Of a DNA stretch of 64,000 nucleotides, positions 9,430-18,989 are shown piece after piece. The translations under genes were made by a program, and so were the position numbers. The stretch's first letter is position 1; every line of letters starts with the position of its first letter. The stretch comes from Colwellia piezophila ATCC BAA-637 (GTDB lineage Bacteria > Pseudomonadota > Gammaproteobacteria > Enterobacterales > Alteromonadaceae). The notes under the pieces were generated by a model, which searched no databases, had not been told where the DNA came from, and saw nothing but the letters and a program-made list of their open reading frames with translations. Location of the stretch: positions 62,001 to 126,000 of the forward strand of contig NZ_KB905174.1 in NCBI RefSeq assembly GCF_000378625.1. The letters run 5' to 3'.

Positions 9430-10394
9430 GATTGGCCTTCTAAATTTTCAATTACAGTATTCTCATTAGTATTGACCTGGTATTCTTTTGATAAGAAATA
9501 TTGATATAATTGCTCTAAATTTGCCGAATTCATTTCGATATTTTGTAAATTAGGGTAATTCAATAAATGACGTAACGTTGCTAATTTTTCTTGTTCTGGC
9601 ACTAATAAAATATCATCAGATTTTGTATTATTAAAATATTTGAGCAGATGACCATCTTCTCTTAATGCGCCATTTAACCCATACGCTTTAATCGAGACAG
9701 GTAAATCCGCAGATTTTCTTAATACTTCTAAAGTCCCTGTAGCGATCACCTTGCCAGAAGAGATGATCATTGCACGATCAATGTGTTTTTCAACGCCAGG
9801 CAGCACGTGAGAGCATAAAATAACGCTAGTACCTTGGTTTTTTAATTGATCAACTGTCTTATAAAAGTCAGCGGTTGCAATAGGGTCTAGACCCACAGTG
9901 GGTTCATCAAGTAAGAGCAACTGTGGGTGACCAATAAAGGCTTGTGCTAAGCCTAACCGTTGCCGCATCCCTTTAGAGTAAGTTTTAACTTGGCGTTTCA
10001 TCGCATGTGCAACACCTACCTGTTCAAGTAATGCGATGGCATGCTTTTTATCGAAGCCTTTTAGTTTTGACAAATAAGTAATAACTTCGAACCCGGTTAA
10101 TTGCTCATAAAAACTCACATTTTCAGGTAAAAAACCTATTTTCGCACGCATATGCCATGCTTCTTTTGAATCAGGGGCAACACCCATCACTTCAATATCG
10201 CCATGACTGGGTGATATTACACCGAGAATCAATTTCATCATCGTGGTTTTACCTGCTCCATTATGGCCAAAGAGTCCTAATACCTCTCCTTGGTCTAATT
10301 GCAGATCTATCCCTTGTAAAACGGGTGATTTTCCATAGTTCTTGCCAACATTTTTTAATAATACAAGCGGTGAGTGAGTCAAGTTTAGGGTCAT
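9426..10394 (-). CDS. nosF: NosF, ABC transporter ATPase for N2O reductase maturation
   Basis: A 322-residue ABC ATPase with Walker A GHNGAGKTT, the ABC signature YSKGMRQRLGLAQ, Walker B LLLLDEPTVGLDP and the switch His in CSHVLPG, all intact. The C-terminal ~100 residues are the variable region usual in NosF. It energises the NosDFY complex that matures the copper-sulfur site of NosZ. It starts 12 bp after the nosD stop and overlaps nosY by 4 bp. Confidence 0.95.
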   Translation of the reverse strand: MTLNLTHSPLVLLKNVGKNYGKSPVLQGIDLQLDQGEVLGLFGHNGAGKTTMMKLILGVISPSHGDIEVMGVAPDSKEAWHMRAKIGFLPENVSFYEQLTGFEVITYLSKLKGFDKKHAIALLEQVGVAHAMKRQVKTYSKGMRQRLGLAQAFIGHPQLLLLDEPTVGLDPIATADFYKTVDQLKNQGTSVILCSHVLPGVEKHIDRAMIISSGKVIATGTLEVLRKSADLPVSIKAYGLNGALREDGHLLKYFNNTKSDDILLVPEQEKLATLRHLLNYPNLQNIEMNSANLEQLYQYFLSKEYQVNTNENTVIENLEGQS

Positions 10395-10406
10395 AAAATA
10401 ATACTC

Positions 10407-11858
10407 TTAATGCCTTACTATTGCTGAAACAGCGTTACTATCGTTTGCATTGGTGGCAGTTTTAGCAGCCGAAAATGGTGAACGGCTCTGTGTTGATTGA
10501 ATAAGTAAATCACTTGCGTGGGGGGAAACCATTAAAGGAAAGCTATCTTTAACCCCTGGCGATTTTAATACCGGAAACTGGCGTTGTACCCAGCGTAAAA
10601 TTAATACCGCAGGGCTGTCCATTAACATTTTCATTTCTGGGTATTGCCAAACAAGATTATCAATCCCGTCATTTGGCTCAAAAATCACATCGCCTATATT
10701 GTCGTTATTCATGTCCCAACCTAAATAATTACTCCAGTAATTACCTTTACCGTCAACGCTCCATTCTTGTTTTTTATTGGAAACATATTTTACTTGGGTC
10801 CGATTGTTAATAAAACTATTGCCAAACACTTTGGTGTTTTCAGAGCCCGCCGTTAAATGAATGCCTATTTCGGCGGTGTCAATGACATTACCACTGATGG
10901 TATTATAAGCTGAGTTATAAACGAACAACCCTTTACCATCGCGCCCCAGTACTTTGTTTTCCGGTTTGGTCCAAACATTTTTAATGATATTATTTTTGAT
11001 TTCTGACGAGGTGATAAAGTTCATCAAAAAGCCATAATCTTCACTGTTCTCGCTGCGATTTCCTGCCACTAACAAATCACGAGAGCTCATCAATGCATAA
11101 CTCGCTCGCGTATTATAAGCGGTGTTGTTGATGACTTTATTATTGTGAGAGTACATATAGTGAACACCGTAACGCAGGGTGTGCATGGTATTATTATCAA
11201 TAGTATTTTCTTGGCTGGAAATAATGTAAAGCCCATCGCGGGTATGAAATATTGTATTACCTCGTATCTCAGCATGCTTAACAATAGAAAGTTGAATACC
11301 ATTGCCACGGTCTACTGAACGTAACGCGGCATTACCTTCGATCGTATTATTTAATACCTTAATACGTTCGGCTTTTTGCAGCCAAATACCAAAACCATCA
11401 CCTTGAAGTTGGTTGTTTTTAATGACGATATGGCTAGCTTTTTGATCGGAATAAATGCCTGAATCTTGGTCGGTTAAATCTCGCCCCCAATTAATAATGG
11501 TGAGATTTTCTATGGTGATATTTGAGTTTTTTAATAACAAAGCATGACCTTTTCCTTGAGCGTTAATCACTACAGGTGCAATATCTTTGGCTTTGGTGGC
11601 GGTTAAGGTAATTTGACGTTCAATAACAAAATTTCCGATGTATTCTCCCGCCGCTAAAAAGACAACATCGCCATCAGCGCTGCTGTCAAGCTGCTGTTGT
11701 AAATTATCTTGCGGTGAAACCTCAATTGTTTTTGCCTGTAGACTAACGGATAAAAAACATGTCGTTAAGTAAATGTATAAAACTATAAGGTTTAAGCTAT
11801 TTTTCACTGTTATCAATAGGGTGTTTTTCCAATTTCTGAAAGTACTAAAAAGCATCAT
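10407..11858 (-). CDS. nosD: NosD, periplasmic parallel beta-helix maturation protein
   Basis: A 483-residue exported protein. After an N-terminal hydrophobic signal (cleavage probably near LQAK) it consists of repeating NNT/NN-type turns (for example ENTIDNNTMH and HNNKVINNT) that build a right-handed parallel beta-helix of the NosD/carbohydrate-binding type. It is the periplasmic partner of NosFY in CuZ assembly. It is separated from nosZ by 147 bp containing a strong hairpin, and is followed closely by nosF. Length and architecture are typical. Confidence 0.95.
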   Translation of the reverse strand: MMLFSTFRNWKNTLLITVKNSLNLIVLYIYLTTCFLSVSLQAKTIEVSPQDNLQQQLDSSADGDVVFLAAGEYIGNFVIERQITLTATKAKDIAPVVINAQGKGHALLLKNSNITIENLTIINWGRDLTDQDSGIYSDQKASHIVIKNNQLQGDGFGIWLQKAERIKVLNNTIEGNAALRSVDRGNGIQLSIVKHAEIRGNTIFHTRDGLYIISSQENTIDNNTMHTLRYGVHYMYSHNNKVINNTAYNTRASYALMSSRDLLVAGNRSENSEDYGFLMNFITSSEIKNNIIKNVWTKPENKVLGRDGKGLFVYNSAYNTISGNVIDTAEIGIHLTAGSENTKVFGNSFINNRTQVKYVSNKKQEWSVDGKGNYWSNYLGWDMNNDNIGDVIFEPNDGIDNLVWQYPEMKMLMDSPAVLILRWVQRQFPVLKSPGVKDSFPLMVSPHASDLLIQSTQSRSPFSAAKTATNANDSNAVSAIVRH

Positions 11859-11942
11859 ACAAAGTAAAGGTTATGCTTTTAATCTGGGTTATGAGTTAAG
11901 GTTTATCGGCAAGTAAGCATCAAGTATCAAGTATCAACGGGG

Positions 11943-11975
11943 TTGATAAGAAGATAATAGGTATCTTCTTATCAA
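11943..11975 (-). promoter_or_regulatory. Strong hairpin between nosZ and nosD
   Basis: A perfect 14-bp inverted repeat (11943-11956 TTGATAAGAAGATA, loop 11957-11961, second arm 11962-11975) lies between the nosZ stop and the nosD start. No U-run follows on the minus strand. It could stabilise the 3' end of an abundant nosZ message or partly terminate, lowering nosDFYL relative to nosZ. The TTGAT/ATCAA ends also resemble FNR half-sites, but the spacing is not that of an FNR box. Confidence 0.6.
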
Positions 11976-12005
11976 TATTTCTCCACTAATACTCTCTATG
12001 GGTAG

Positions 12006-13898
12006 CTAGGCTTGAACCAACATTCTGCCGCGCATTTCCATATGTAGTGCATGGCAGAACCAATTACAGTAATACCATTGCACGCCGGGTTTATCGGCAA
12101 TAAAGGTAATCGATGCCGTTGCTTGTGGGCCAATTTCCATTTGTACACCATGGTTAGTCATACAAAAACCATGTGTGACATCTTCAACTTGGTCAAGATT
12201 AGTGACAACAACGGTGACTTCATCACCGAGTTTCACTTTAAACTCAGTGATACCGAATATAGGGGCAATAGATGTCATGTAAACACGTACTTTTTTACCG
12301 TCACGAATAACCTTGTTGTCAATATAAACATCAACGCCATCTTTTTTCGCCATTGCAATTGTTTCAGCAAAAAATGGGTCGTCACGTGGCCATAATTTAA
12401 AGGGTTTCATTGTACTACGATGTACCATAATACAATCATGCGGTTCAGCAAAGGCAGGACCATCATGAACCAATTTCATTTCATCACCTGAAATATCAAT
12501 TAACTGATCATTTTCAGGCCGTAAAGGGCCAACAGGTAAAAAGCGATCTTTCGAGAACTTAGACAAAGAAACTAACCATTTACCATCGGCGTCACGCGTT
12601 TCACCTAGTGAAGTATGATTATGCCCAGGTTGGTAATGTACATCTAATTTTTGACGAATATAGTTAACTTTTTTCCCGTTGTGTGCATCAATGGCATCTT
12701 GCACATTCCACTTAGCAATCTGACTATCTAAGAACAACGTGGTATATGCATTGCCTTTATTATCAAACGCAGTATGTAATGGCCCTAGACCTACTTCAGG
12801 CTCTGCTATAATGGCATCACGTGGTTTGATTTTATCATTAAATAAGTCATCTAATTTCTTAATAGAAATGATTGAAACAGTGGGTGATAATTTACCGGCA
12901 GCCATAAAATACTCACCATTAGGAGACGTATTTAGTCCATGCGGTGATTTAGGTACTGGGATGTATCGAGTTAAAGCGGAACCTTTACGTCCATCTAATA
13001 CCGGGACATCATTACCATTATAGGTTTTAAAATTACCCGCTTTCACTGCTGCTTCACAACGCGCTAATGAAAAAACCACCACATGATCGCGCTCTGCTGT
13101 GATCATCTCACCTAAAGTCATGCCCATTTCTGAGTTATAACAAGTAGAGGCAAAATATTTACCGTCATAATCGGCATCGGTATTATCCAAATTGCCATCC
13201 ACCATGACTTGGAATGCCACTTCCATTTTTTCTGCATCAATGACATTAAACAAAGAACGATAAGTGCTAACATCTTCTAAGCTCGCTTTGCCATCGTTAT
13301 TCATTGGAATTTCGTACTCACCATTACAAATAACATATTTTGTATATGGCACTTTTTGTACGCGTAAACCGTGAATAGCATGTGCATTTGGCACGGTTAA
13401 AATTTTATCCGTTTTCATGATGTCACAACGAATACGGGCGACACGGGTATTAGCTTTATCGTTGATGAATACATATTTACCATTATATCGACCATCGGTC
13501 ATGCTCATGTGTGGATGATGAGTATCACCAGTATGTATGTGAGCACTTTCACCTTTTATGCGTTTACTTTCATTGGTTAAGCCCCAGCCTGTGGCACTGT
13601 CCATATTAAAAACGGGAATACGCATTAATTCACGCATCGATGGGACACCTAGAATACGTACTTCACCTGATTGACCGCCACTCCAAAAACCATAATATTC
13701 ATCTAAATCGCCAGGACCAACATGAGGGCTATTCTCAATTTTATTTCTTTGAGCTTGTGCCATGGATGAAAACATCGCAGCAGTCATTGGAGCGACAACA
13801 GCGCCAGCTCCTAATAACGCTGTTTTACCGAAAAATTTACGTCTTCCTTCATCCTGTAACTCTACGCTATTAGAGCTTTTATCATCTTCATTCATCAC
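12006..13898 (-). CDS. nosZ: NosZ, nitrous oxide reductase (Tat-exported, clade I type)
   Basis: The catalytic enzyme reducing N2O to N2 in the periplasm (630 residues). The twin-arginine signal RRKFFG (Arg19-Arg20) followed by a hydrophobic stretch marks Tat export, the feature of clade I enzymes. The N-terminal seven-bladed propeller carries CuZ histidines such as DTHHPH (His127, 128, 130). The C-terminal cupredoxin domain has the CuA site [12 protein letters not shown] (Cys611, Trp613, Cys615, His619, Met622), with an upstream His in THGFC. It lies 35 bp downstream of nosR. All visible ligands are intact, so it should be active. Confidence 0.98.
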   Translation of the reverse strand: MMNEDDKSSNSVELQDEGRRKFFGKTALLGAGAVVAPMTAAMFSSMAQAQRNKIENSPHVGPGDLDEYYGFWSGGQSGEVRILGVPSMRELMRIPVFNMDSATGWGLTNESKRIKGESAHIHTGDTHHPHMSMTDGRYNGKYVFINDKANTRVARIRCDIMKTDKILTVPNAHAIHGLRVQKVPYTKYVICNGEYEIPMNNDGKASLEDVSTYRSLFNVIDAEKMEVAFQVMVDGNLDNTDADYDGKYFASTCYNSEMGMTLGEMITAERDHVVVFSLARCEAAVKAGNFKTYNGNDVPVLDGRKGSALTRYIPVPKSPHGLNTSPNGEYFMAAGKLSPTVSIISIKKLDDLFNDKIKPRDAIIAEPEVGLGPLHTAFDNKGNAYTTLFLDSQIAKWNVQDAIDAHNGKKVNYIRQKLDVHYQPGHNHTSLGETRDADGKWLVSLSKFSKDRFLPVGPLRPENDQLIDISGDEMKLVHDGPAFAEPHDCIMVHRSTMKPFKLWPRDDPFFAETIAMAKKDGVDVYIDNKVIRDGKKVRVYMTSIAPIFGITEFKVKLGDEVTVVVTNLDQVEDVTHGFCMTNHGVQMEIGPQATASITFIADKPGVQWYYCNWFCHALHMEMRGRMLVQA

Positions 13899-13933
13899 TC
13901 TTCTCCATTTGTTATTTTTAGTAGTAAAGGTAT

Positions 13934-16072
13934 TTAGCCAACATTCACTATTTCAATTTCTTTAAATCGATTTTTCTTCCGGGCTAATTTTTTCAATGGT
14001 GGACATTTTTCGTCATTAAAATATGTAATTTGGCAATCTAAACAATAATGGCACTCACGCATGTTAATGGTACCGTCTGGATGTATCGCTTGAATTTCAC
14101 ATTCTTTTGCACAGGTTTTACATGGCTGACCACATTCTGGACGGCGTTTTAGCCAACTAAACAAGCGAATATTGTTACTGGTTGATAAGGCTGCGCCTAA
14201 TGGGCATAAGTAACGACAAAAGAATTTACGGTTAAATAAGTTAATAAAAAGCAATAATAATGCCCAAGCGACAAAAGGCCATTGGCGATCAAATTTGAGT
14301 AAAAACGTGGTTTTAAACGGCTCTATCTCAGCAAATTGTTCCGCTAAGGCAAGTGAGTCTAGTGACATGCCAAAAAGGCCAAGTAAAATTAAATACTTAA
14401 TTGCCCATAAACGTTCATGCACGGCAAACGGGGGTTCAATTTGAGGAAGTTTAATATAGCGAGCAAAAACGTTTAACAATTCCTGTAAAGCGCCGAACGG
14501 GCATAACCAGCCACAATAAACAGCTCTACCCCACAATAATATAGTTACGGCAGCCGCACACCAAAGAATAAAAATAACGGGGTCGAGTAAGAACAGATCC
14601 CAAGAAAAATCAGACATAAAGGCTTTAAGGAAAGTGAATACATTGACGACGGATAACTGGCCTCCCCATTCCCAGCCAATAAGAACAACAGTGACCACTA
14701 AAAAACAATGACGAAAATTGTGCAAGAAGGTAGGGTGTTTAACTAACACATCCTGAAAAAACAATGTTGCTAGTAACAAAACCATCAAAATAAGCAATAT
14801 GACCACTTTGACATGATGTTCTTGCCATACTTCTTGAGTGAGGGTTAATTCTGGCTCGGGTAAAATGACGGGTGGGCGATTAACATAAGCGTCTAAAGTA
14901 GTGTAACTGCCTTTGAAGCTAGTAAAGACGCTATCAATAGCGCCTATTTGACGACGAACCAATAATTCCAGTTCCCAATCGACACCGGGGTTAAACTTAT
15001 GCTGTGCTCTGACAATAAATAACGACATTTCTTTAAAACGAGGGGCTCCCTCGATATACAAATCCGTTATCCTATTATGGTCAAGATCACGAAAAGCAAA
15101 AGCATCTTCGTTTTGCAATATTTGAATACGGTCAAAGATGCCACCTCGCACATAACCCGAACCTTTATATGAATACCCATTACCTAATAAAATAATGGCA
15201 TGTTCATCCGGTTTTAAGGTGCTGATTAACCAGTTATACTCAGAATCACCAAGTAAGTTACGTCCGATGGTAGGAATATTTACTTGAGCAAAGTAAATAT
15301 CAGCAAACATTGCTTGTTTTTGTTGAGGTGATGCTTCATTAATATGTTCAGCTTCGGTGCCAACAAACGCCTCATCTATGGTTTTTCTGTTTAAAGATAA
15401 TAAGCGTATTGAACCGTCACCTACTAATGTTTGCCAATTTTGTTGCTGATAAACATCAGGGTAAATAGTAGACATAGGTTGAATAATTGCTTGGCTTGCT
15501 TTAATAATTCCTAATGAACGCGCTACTTTTGTTGCAGATTTGGTAATAGCAACATTCATAACCATTACTGTCACTGTTGCCCCGGATAAGCCATCAATAT
15601 GAATCACGCCATCTTTGTTGTTACCACCAATTTTTAATCGGTCACTTACCAATAAACCATCATATTGGCTGGTAAAGTTGTGCAGTTTATTCTCAGGAAT
15701 ACCAGCAAGAATAATAGGCTCGTGATGCTCAAGTACTTTAGCACCTAGGTAAATCCCTTCAGGGTTAATCGCGACTAGTATATTTACTGGCTCGCCTGAA
15801 TAGGCAGGGATTTTTGCTACATCATTCGTTTCAAAGGCATAACCAATTATTTTTTCACCTTCATGAATAGTCCAAACTAAAGGCTCACCTTGTTTTTCGC
15901 TAATGTTGGTTGCCGTTGGAAATATTTGTTTGATGATCGGCATGGGATCTTTAGGTGGGCTAACAAACAATGCCTGGGCAGGTACCACAACACATAGAAA
16001 TAACACTAGTATTGAAGCTAGTGAGGTGAATGTGTTTTTTGAAAAATACTGGATTAAATTAAATAACTTCAA
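13934..16072 (-). CDS. nosR: NosR, flavo-/iron-sulfur membrane electron donor for NosZ
   Basis: A 712-residue membrane protein needed for nosZ expression and as electron donor to N2O reductase. After a signal/TM segment comes a periplasmic FMN-binding domain with DGLSGAT (covalent flavin Thr166). Then come several TM helices with two CxxxCP motifs ([16 protein letters not shown]). A C-terminal cytoplasmic double [4Fe-4S] ferredoxin region carries [12 protein letters not shown] and CHYCLDC. It is the first gene of the cluster, 35 bp ahead of nosZ. All domains of full-length NosR are present. Confidence 0.97.
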   Translation of the reverse strand: MKLFNLIQYFSKNTFTSLASILVLFLCVVVPAQALFVSPPKDPMPIIKQIFPTATNISEKQGEPLVWTIHEGEKIIGYAFETNDVAKIPAYSGEPVNILVAINPEGIYLGAKVLEHHEPIILAGIPENKLHNFTSQYDGLLVSDRLKIGGNNKDGVIHIDGLSGATVTVMVMNVAITKSATKVARSLGIIKASQAIIQPMSTIYPDVYQQQNWQTLVGDGSIRLLSLNRKTIDEAFVGTEAEHINEASPQQKQAMFADIYFAQVNIPTIGRNLLGDSEYNWLISTLKPDEHAIILLGNGYSYKGSGYVRGGIFDRIQILQNEDAFAFRDLDHNRITDLYIEGAPRFKEMSLFIVRAQHKFNPGVDWELELLVRRQIGAIDSVFTSFKGSYTTLDAYVNRPPVILPEPELTLTQEVWQEHHVKVVILLILMVLLLATLFFQDVLVKHPTFLHNFRHCFLVVTVVLIGWEWGGQLSVVNVFTFLKAFMSDFSWDLFLLDPVIFILWCAAAVTILLWGRAVYCGWLCPFGALQELLNVFARYIKLPQIEPPFAVHERLWAIKYLILLGLFGMSLDSLALAEQFAEIEPFKTTFLLKFDRQWPFVAWALLLLFINLFNRKFFCRYLCPLGAALSTSNNIRLFSWLKRRPECGQPCKTCAKECEIQAIHPDGTINMRECHYCLDCQITYFNDEKCPPLKKLARKKNRFKEIEIVNVG

Positions 16073-16169
16073 ACAGTAAACCTTATTTTTATTTTTATCA
16101 ATTAAACACTAGTAAACAATCAATGTATCCGTATCCGCTTTACAACCTGAGAACAATTACAACAAATTC

Positions 16170-16193
16170 AGATTAAAGTAATAGTTTTAATCT
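16170..16193. promoter_or_regulatory. Palindrome upstream of nosR, possible operator
   Basis: A perfect inverted repeat, AGATTAAA at 16170-16177 and TTTAATCT at 16186-16193 with an 8-nt spacer, lies about 100 bp upstream of the nosR ATG. It does not match the FNR/DNR consensus TTGAT-N4-ATCAA. It may be an operator for another nos regulator or a hairpin in the leader. No sigma factor boxes were identified with confidence. Confidence 0.4.
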
Positions 16194-17170
16194 ATGTATT
16201 TCATTTCACGAACACCGAATTATGTATTTTTTATTAGGCTATGTGAATAGTTAACTTACAACATTACAGACGGTTTTATAGCTATTCTCGATACCTTAAT
16301 TGTGAGTGACTTTCAGTGTATTGTTAGCTATTGATGCTAAGATAAAAAAATCCTATTAAAACATGAAGAATGATTAGGTGAGATAAAACATAATAAGCTA
16401 AGTCGAATATAGACTAACATCTCATTTATGCAATCTTACTCTTGTAAAATGTATTGACGTGCTGAATTAGGCTATATAATTAGATGTGTTTATTTTGAAA
16501 CCCATAAAAATATAAAAATATAAAAATTAACAATAAAAACAATGTGTTATTGTTGTGCGGAAAGTTGAATAATGTGTCGATTGTTTAAAATAACCTTTAT
16601 TTATTGATAGGTTAATTTTTTAGTGTGAAACACCTGTTATTCAATAGAATAAATATCCTTGGATAAATAATATAGATCGAGAAAATGAATTTTCTGTGGC
16701 GGAAAGGGGCTGTTTTCGCCTTAGAATTAAGGCTCTAAATTCGTTTGGAACTTTAATGTTTCCAATGTCCGCTTTGGGGATTTGAGATCTAACTCCATGC
16801 AAAAGTTTTAGGCATAATTTTAGTTGTGAATGGATGTTGTTTTTAAGTGAAAACGACCTCTTTAGGCTCACTGAACGGCCGTTATTAACTCAAGATTTAA
16901 TGTCAGGAATTGGCTATCAGTTGACCTAAATATCAACCAGTAGCTAACGTCAACAATGCGCACTAAGTGATCTTTAACTCTAATTAATTTAACGACTGTT
17001 TTATCAAATGCTTGTCATTTACTTAGTGGCTAAACTGAATGTAATTAAGGGTCATACTCGATGTAATTGTGTCGAACAGTCGCATGTTATTTTCCACTGA
17101 TAACATCAGAACAATTCCCAAAGTGGCTTTTGACTAAAATTCATTCGATATGTCAATAAAATTTGACGGT

Positions 17171-17417
17171 GTATTTTACCGATCGTTAACGGTTCTAAAA
17201 CGACTAGGCTTGATTTTAACTTTATAGGGAAAGGCTCATTTGTAAATATGTAATTGGTTGAAAATTAACTGTTTATTATTTTACACTGTTTGTTTTAATA
17301 AATTTACACTGCGAAAAGCACTGCGAAAACTGCGAATTTTGCTTAAAAAGTCAGTGCGTAACTGCGAATTTAACCCCCTTATAACTGCGAATTTTCGCAG
17401 TTAACAACGAATAAATA
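17171..17417 (+). repeat. Iteron-bearing non-coding repeat, copy B (candidate replication origin)
   Basis: Homologous to 7121-7365 in direct orientation. The core at 17308-17400 has CTGCGAA starting at 17309, 17321, 17330, 17362 and 17385, and closes with the inverted TTCGCAG at 17394-17400, which can pair with the last unit. It ends 28 bp from the stop codon of the Rep-like gene. A cluster of short direct repeats plus a small hairpin next to a replication gene is what an origin recognised by that Rep would look like; this is inference from position and structure. Confidence 0.7.
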
Positions 17418-17445
17418 ATAATCGATAAAGTAATAGTTAAACCGT

Positions 17446-18228
17446 TTAATCATGTCCTGTTACATGGTTAATTTTTAAGTGAATCGAAGCTGGTAATCTA
17501 CAGGACTGGAGCTGAGTCTTAATGTTTGAAGCTTGGAAATACTTTGGCTTTTGATACGCCGCTATATTGCTTTCAGATTTAAGCTCTTTTTGTTTGGCTC
17601 GGTGAGTAATCATAGGATCAACGAGCAAGTGTTCATTGTTTGAATCACCCTTATATTTAGCTCTTAACTTACCCTCATTACATAAATAACTGTTAGCTGG
17701 CTTATTATGCTCCTTAGTGTGGTTTTTAGTGAGGTAGCTTATACGGTATGCTGCAGGATCGATTGAGGCTTTATCACCTCTGTGTATCATGTAATAAGGC
17801 TTATCAACAAAGTAAACGCTACCTTGGCAATGTTGAGCCCAATCCGCTTGAAGTTGAATAAGTATATTATGAGGGAGCATAGCCTTATGGCCACTTAGCA
17901 ATAATACTAAATGGTAATGCTGCTTTTCAGATTTGTTTTGTTCTCTGGCACAGAAGTAACCTACCTTGCATTGATATTGTACCTCTAGTTTAGCAATGAA
18001 CATTTTGAGAAATAAGCTCATAACTTTATTATCAACACTGAAAGTATGTGGGTGTAGATCTACCCTGACTAAGAATACTCTTGAGTAATAAGACAACATT
18101 ATTTCAAACAATCGAAATACACGTTTTAATGCGACTGCATTTTGAGTACCCTTTTTAGGTTTATAAACACTATAGAGGTGATTTCGATAAGTGAAAAGAG
18201 ATGAATTATTATCTGTTATTTTAAACAT
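17446..18228 (-). CDS. YagK/YfjJ-type (inovirus Gp2-like) replication protein
   Basis: A 260-residue protein that resembles the YagK/YfjJ C-terminal domain family, found in filamentous-phage Gp2 replication proteins and P4-like islands. Residues 54-60 (VRVDLHP) and 104-110 (HYHLVLL) fit motifs of an HUH-type rolling-circle nuclease: His104 and His106 would bind the metal. Tyr161 or Tyr165 in YRISYLTK could be the nicking tyrosine. The C-terminus is basic and glutamine-rich. It would replicate the excised element, probably acting on the iteron array directly downstream. The start lacks a strong ribosome-binding site. Family confidence is good; the HUH assignment is by eye. Confidence 0.72.
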   Translation of the reverse strand: MFKITDNNSSLFTYRNHLYSVYKPKKGTQNAVALKRVFRLFEIMLSYYSRVFLVRVDLHPHTFSVDNKVMSLFLKMFIAKLEVQYQCKVGYFCAREQNKSEKQHYHLVLLLSGHKAMLPHNILIQLQADWAQHCQGSVYFVDKPYYMIHRGDKASIDPAAYRISYLTKNHTKEHNKPANSYLCNEGKLRAKYKGDSNNEHLLVDPMITHRAKQKELKSESNIAAYQKPKYFQASNIKTQLQSCRLPASIHLKINHVTGHD

Positions 18229-18414
18229 TATAAATTAAGGTATTTCATTAATAAGAAGATTGGTTTATTGGACTATAGATTTGGCCTTATATTATTAAAG
18301 GTCCACTGAAAAAATTTGACTATTTGATATATATAACCAGTTAAAATAAGGGTCTCGTTATTTTTCAAGCCTTATTTTTATGCTCTAGCTGTGTCAAAGT
18401 GCGTCACTAACAGA

Positions 18415-18444
18415 TATAAAAAAGGCAGGTTGCTATACCTGCCT
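18415..18444 (-). terminator. Rho-independent terminator after the first AlpA-like gene
   Basis: The arms AGGCAGGT (18423-18430) and ACCTGCCT (18437-18444) form an 8-bp GC-rich hairpin just downstream of the AlpA-like gene that ends at 18457. On the minus strand it is followed by TTTTTTATA (18415-18422 region). This separates the AlpA pair from the rep gene. Confidence 0.8.
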
Positions 18445-18456
18445 GTTGATTACTGA

Positions 18457-18666
18457 TTAACGTATATCAAACCACAATTGAACATCTTTAAATTTCCACA
18501 ATGAACGGCCGTTTATTATAATTGCGGGCATCGGAAATTGCCTTTTTTTTATACGACGGGCTAGTGTAGAACGACTTACATCGAGTATCTTTTGAATTTC
18601 TGGTTTACCAAGAAGACGGTTTTCGTCAATGTATTGCTCAATAGGGTCTGAAAAAGATGAATTCAT
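18457..18666 (-). CDS. AlpA-family DNA-binding protein (first copy)
   Basis: A 69-residue protein with a MerR-like helix-turn-helix. The segment GKPEIQKILDVSRSTLARRIKK is followed by FP and a SLWKFKDVQLWF tail, as in AlpA/phage excisionase-type regulators. Such proteins activate integrase expression or act as recombination directionality factors. Its ATG overlaps the stop of the neighbouring AlpA-like gene by 4 bp, so the two are translated together. A terminator follows it. Confidence 0.8.
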   Translation of the reverse strand: MNSSFSDPIEQYIDENRLLGKPEIQKILDVSRSTLARRIKKRQFPMPAIIINGRSLWKFKDVQLWFDIR

Positions 18667-18881
18667 GATGGATTAACTACTTCTCTTTCATTAATCCACA
18701 AGTTTATTTCACTCAAAAGCCAACAAACTGTCGATCCTGAGGGGTGTAACCGTCTGCGTTTGGGAAATTGCCCTTTTTGCTCTAACTCCCATGCGCCAGT
18801 ACGGCAGACGGAAGTCAGTCTTTTACGCTCAGGTTCTCTAATAAGACGATCTGTTGGTGGCGTTAAAAGTTTGTTATTCAT
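18663..18881 (-). CDS. AlpA-family DNA-binding protein (second copy)
   Basis: A 72-residue AlpA-like regulator. LTSVCRTGAWELEQKGQFPKR followed by WLLSEINLWINER is the usual AlpA pattern of helix-turn-helix, wing (F-P-K) and C-terminal helix. It differs clearly from the adjacent copy, so the pair is not a recent duplication. One may control transcription and the other excision, which is speculative. A perfect 11-bp palindrome lies 71 bp upstream. Confidence 0.8.
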   Translation of the reverse strand: MNNKLLTPPTDRLIREPERKRLTSVCRTGAWELEQKGQFPKRRRLHPSGSTVCWLLSEINLWINEREVVNPS

Positions 18882-18951
18882 ATTTGATTGCTCTCGTTTA
18901 AGTTGGTGTGAGAAAGCATATCGTTGATAAATAAGGGGGAATATTTGGCAA

Positions 18952-18980
18952 TGCTAGCATAATAGGGGGTTATGCTAGCA
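18952..18980. promoter_or_regulatory. Palindrome upstream of the AlpA-like pair
   Basis: TGCTAGCATAA (18952-18962) and TTATGCTAGCA (18970-18980) form a perfect 11-bp inverted repeat with a 7-nt centre (TAGGGGG). It lies between the end of the 256-residue gene and the start of the AlpA-like gene. It has no U-run on either side, which favours an operator over a terminator. TGCTAGC recurs immediately upstream of the integrase start at 21071-21077, so one element protein may bind both places. Confidence 0.55.
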
Positions 18981-18989
18981 GACGGTAGG

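Larger units (their letters stand above)
16073..17445. other. Non-coding interval upstream of nosR
   Basis: About 1.4 kb with no convincing gene. Near nosR it must contain the nos promoter, including a palindrome at 16170-16193. The middle, 16600-17000, contains a 76-codon frame without a ribosome-binding site, judged non-coding. The right part holds repeat copy B (17171-17417), ending 28 bp short of the stop codon of the Rep-like gene. Confidence 0.6.

Noticed and set aside
16073..16300. FNR/DNR box upstream of nosR
   Set aside because: Only half-sites (TATCAATT) are present; no TTGAT-N4-ATCAA could be found.
6762..16800. Duplicate of the yicC 3' end as the left attachment site
   Set aside because: No direct copy of the 21250-21275 sequence was seen, so the left boundary is not assigned within this window.
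16641..16871. 76-codon minus-strand frame in the nosR upstream interval
   Set aside because: No ribosome-binding site, no recognisable domain, and it lies in a stretch that otherwise looks non-coding; more likely a remnant or dispersed repeat.
17308..17400. Short regular repeats that might suggest a CRISPR array
   Set aside because: Units are only about 7-10 bp with irregular short spacing and no cas genes nearby; iterons fit better.
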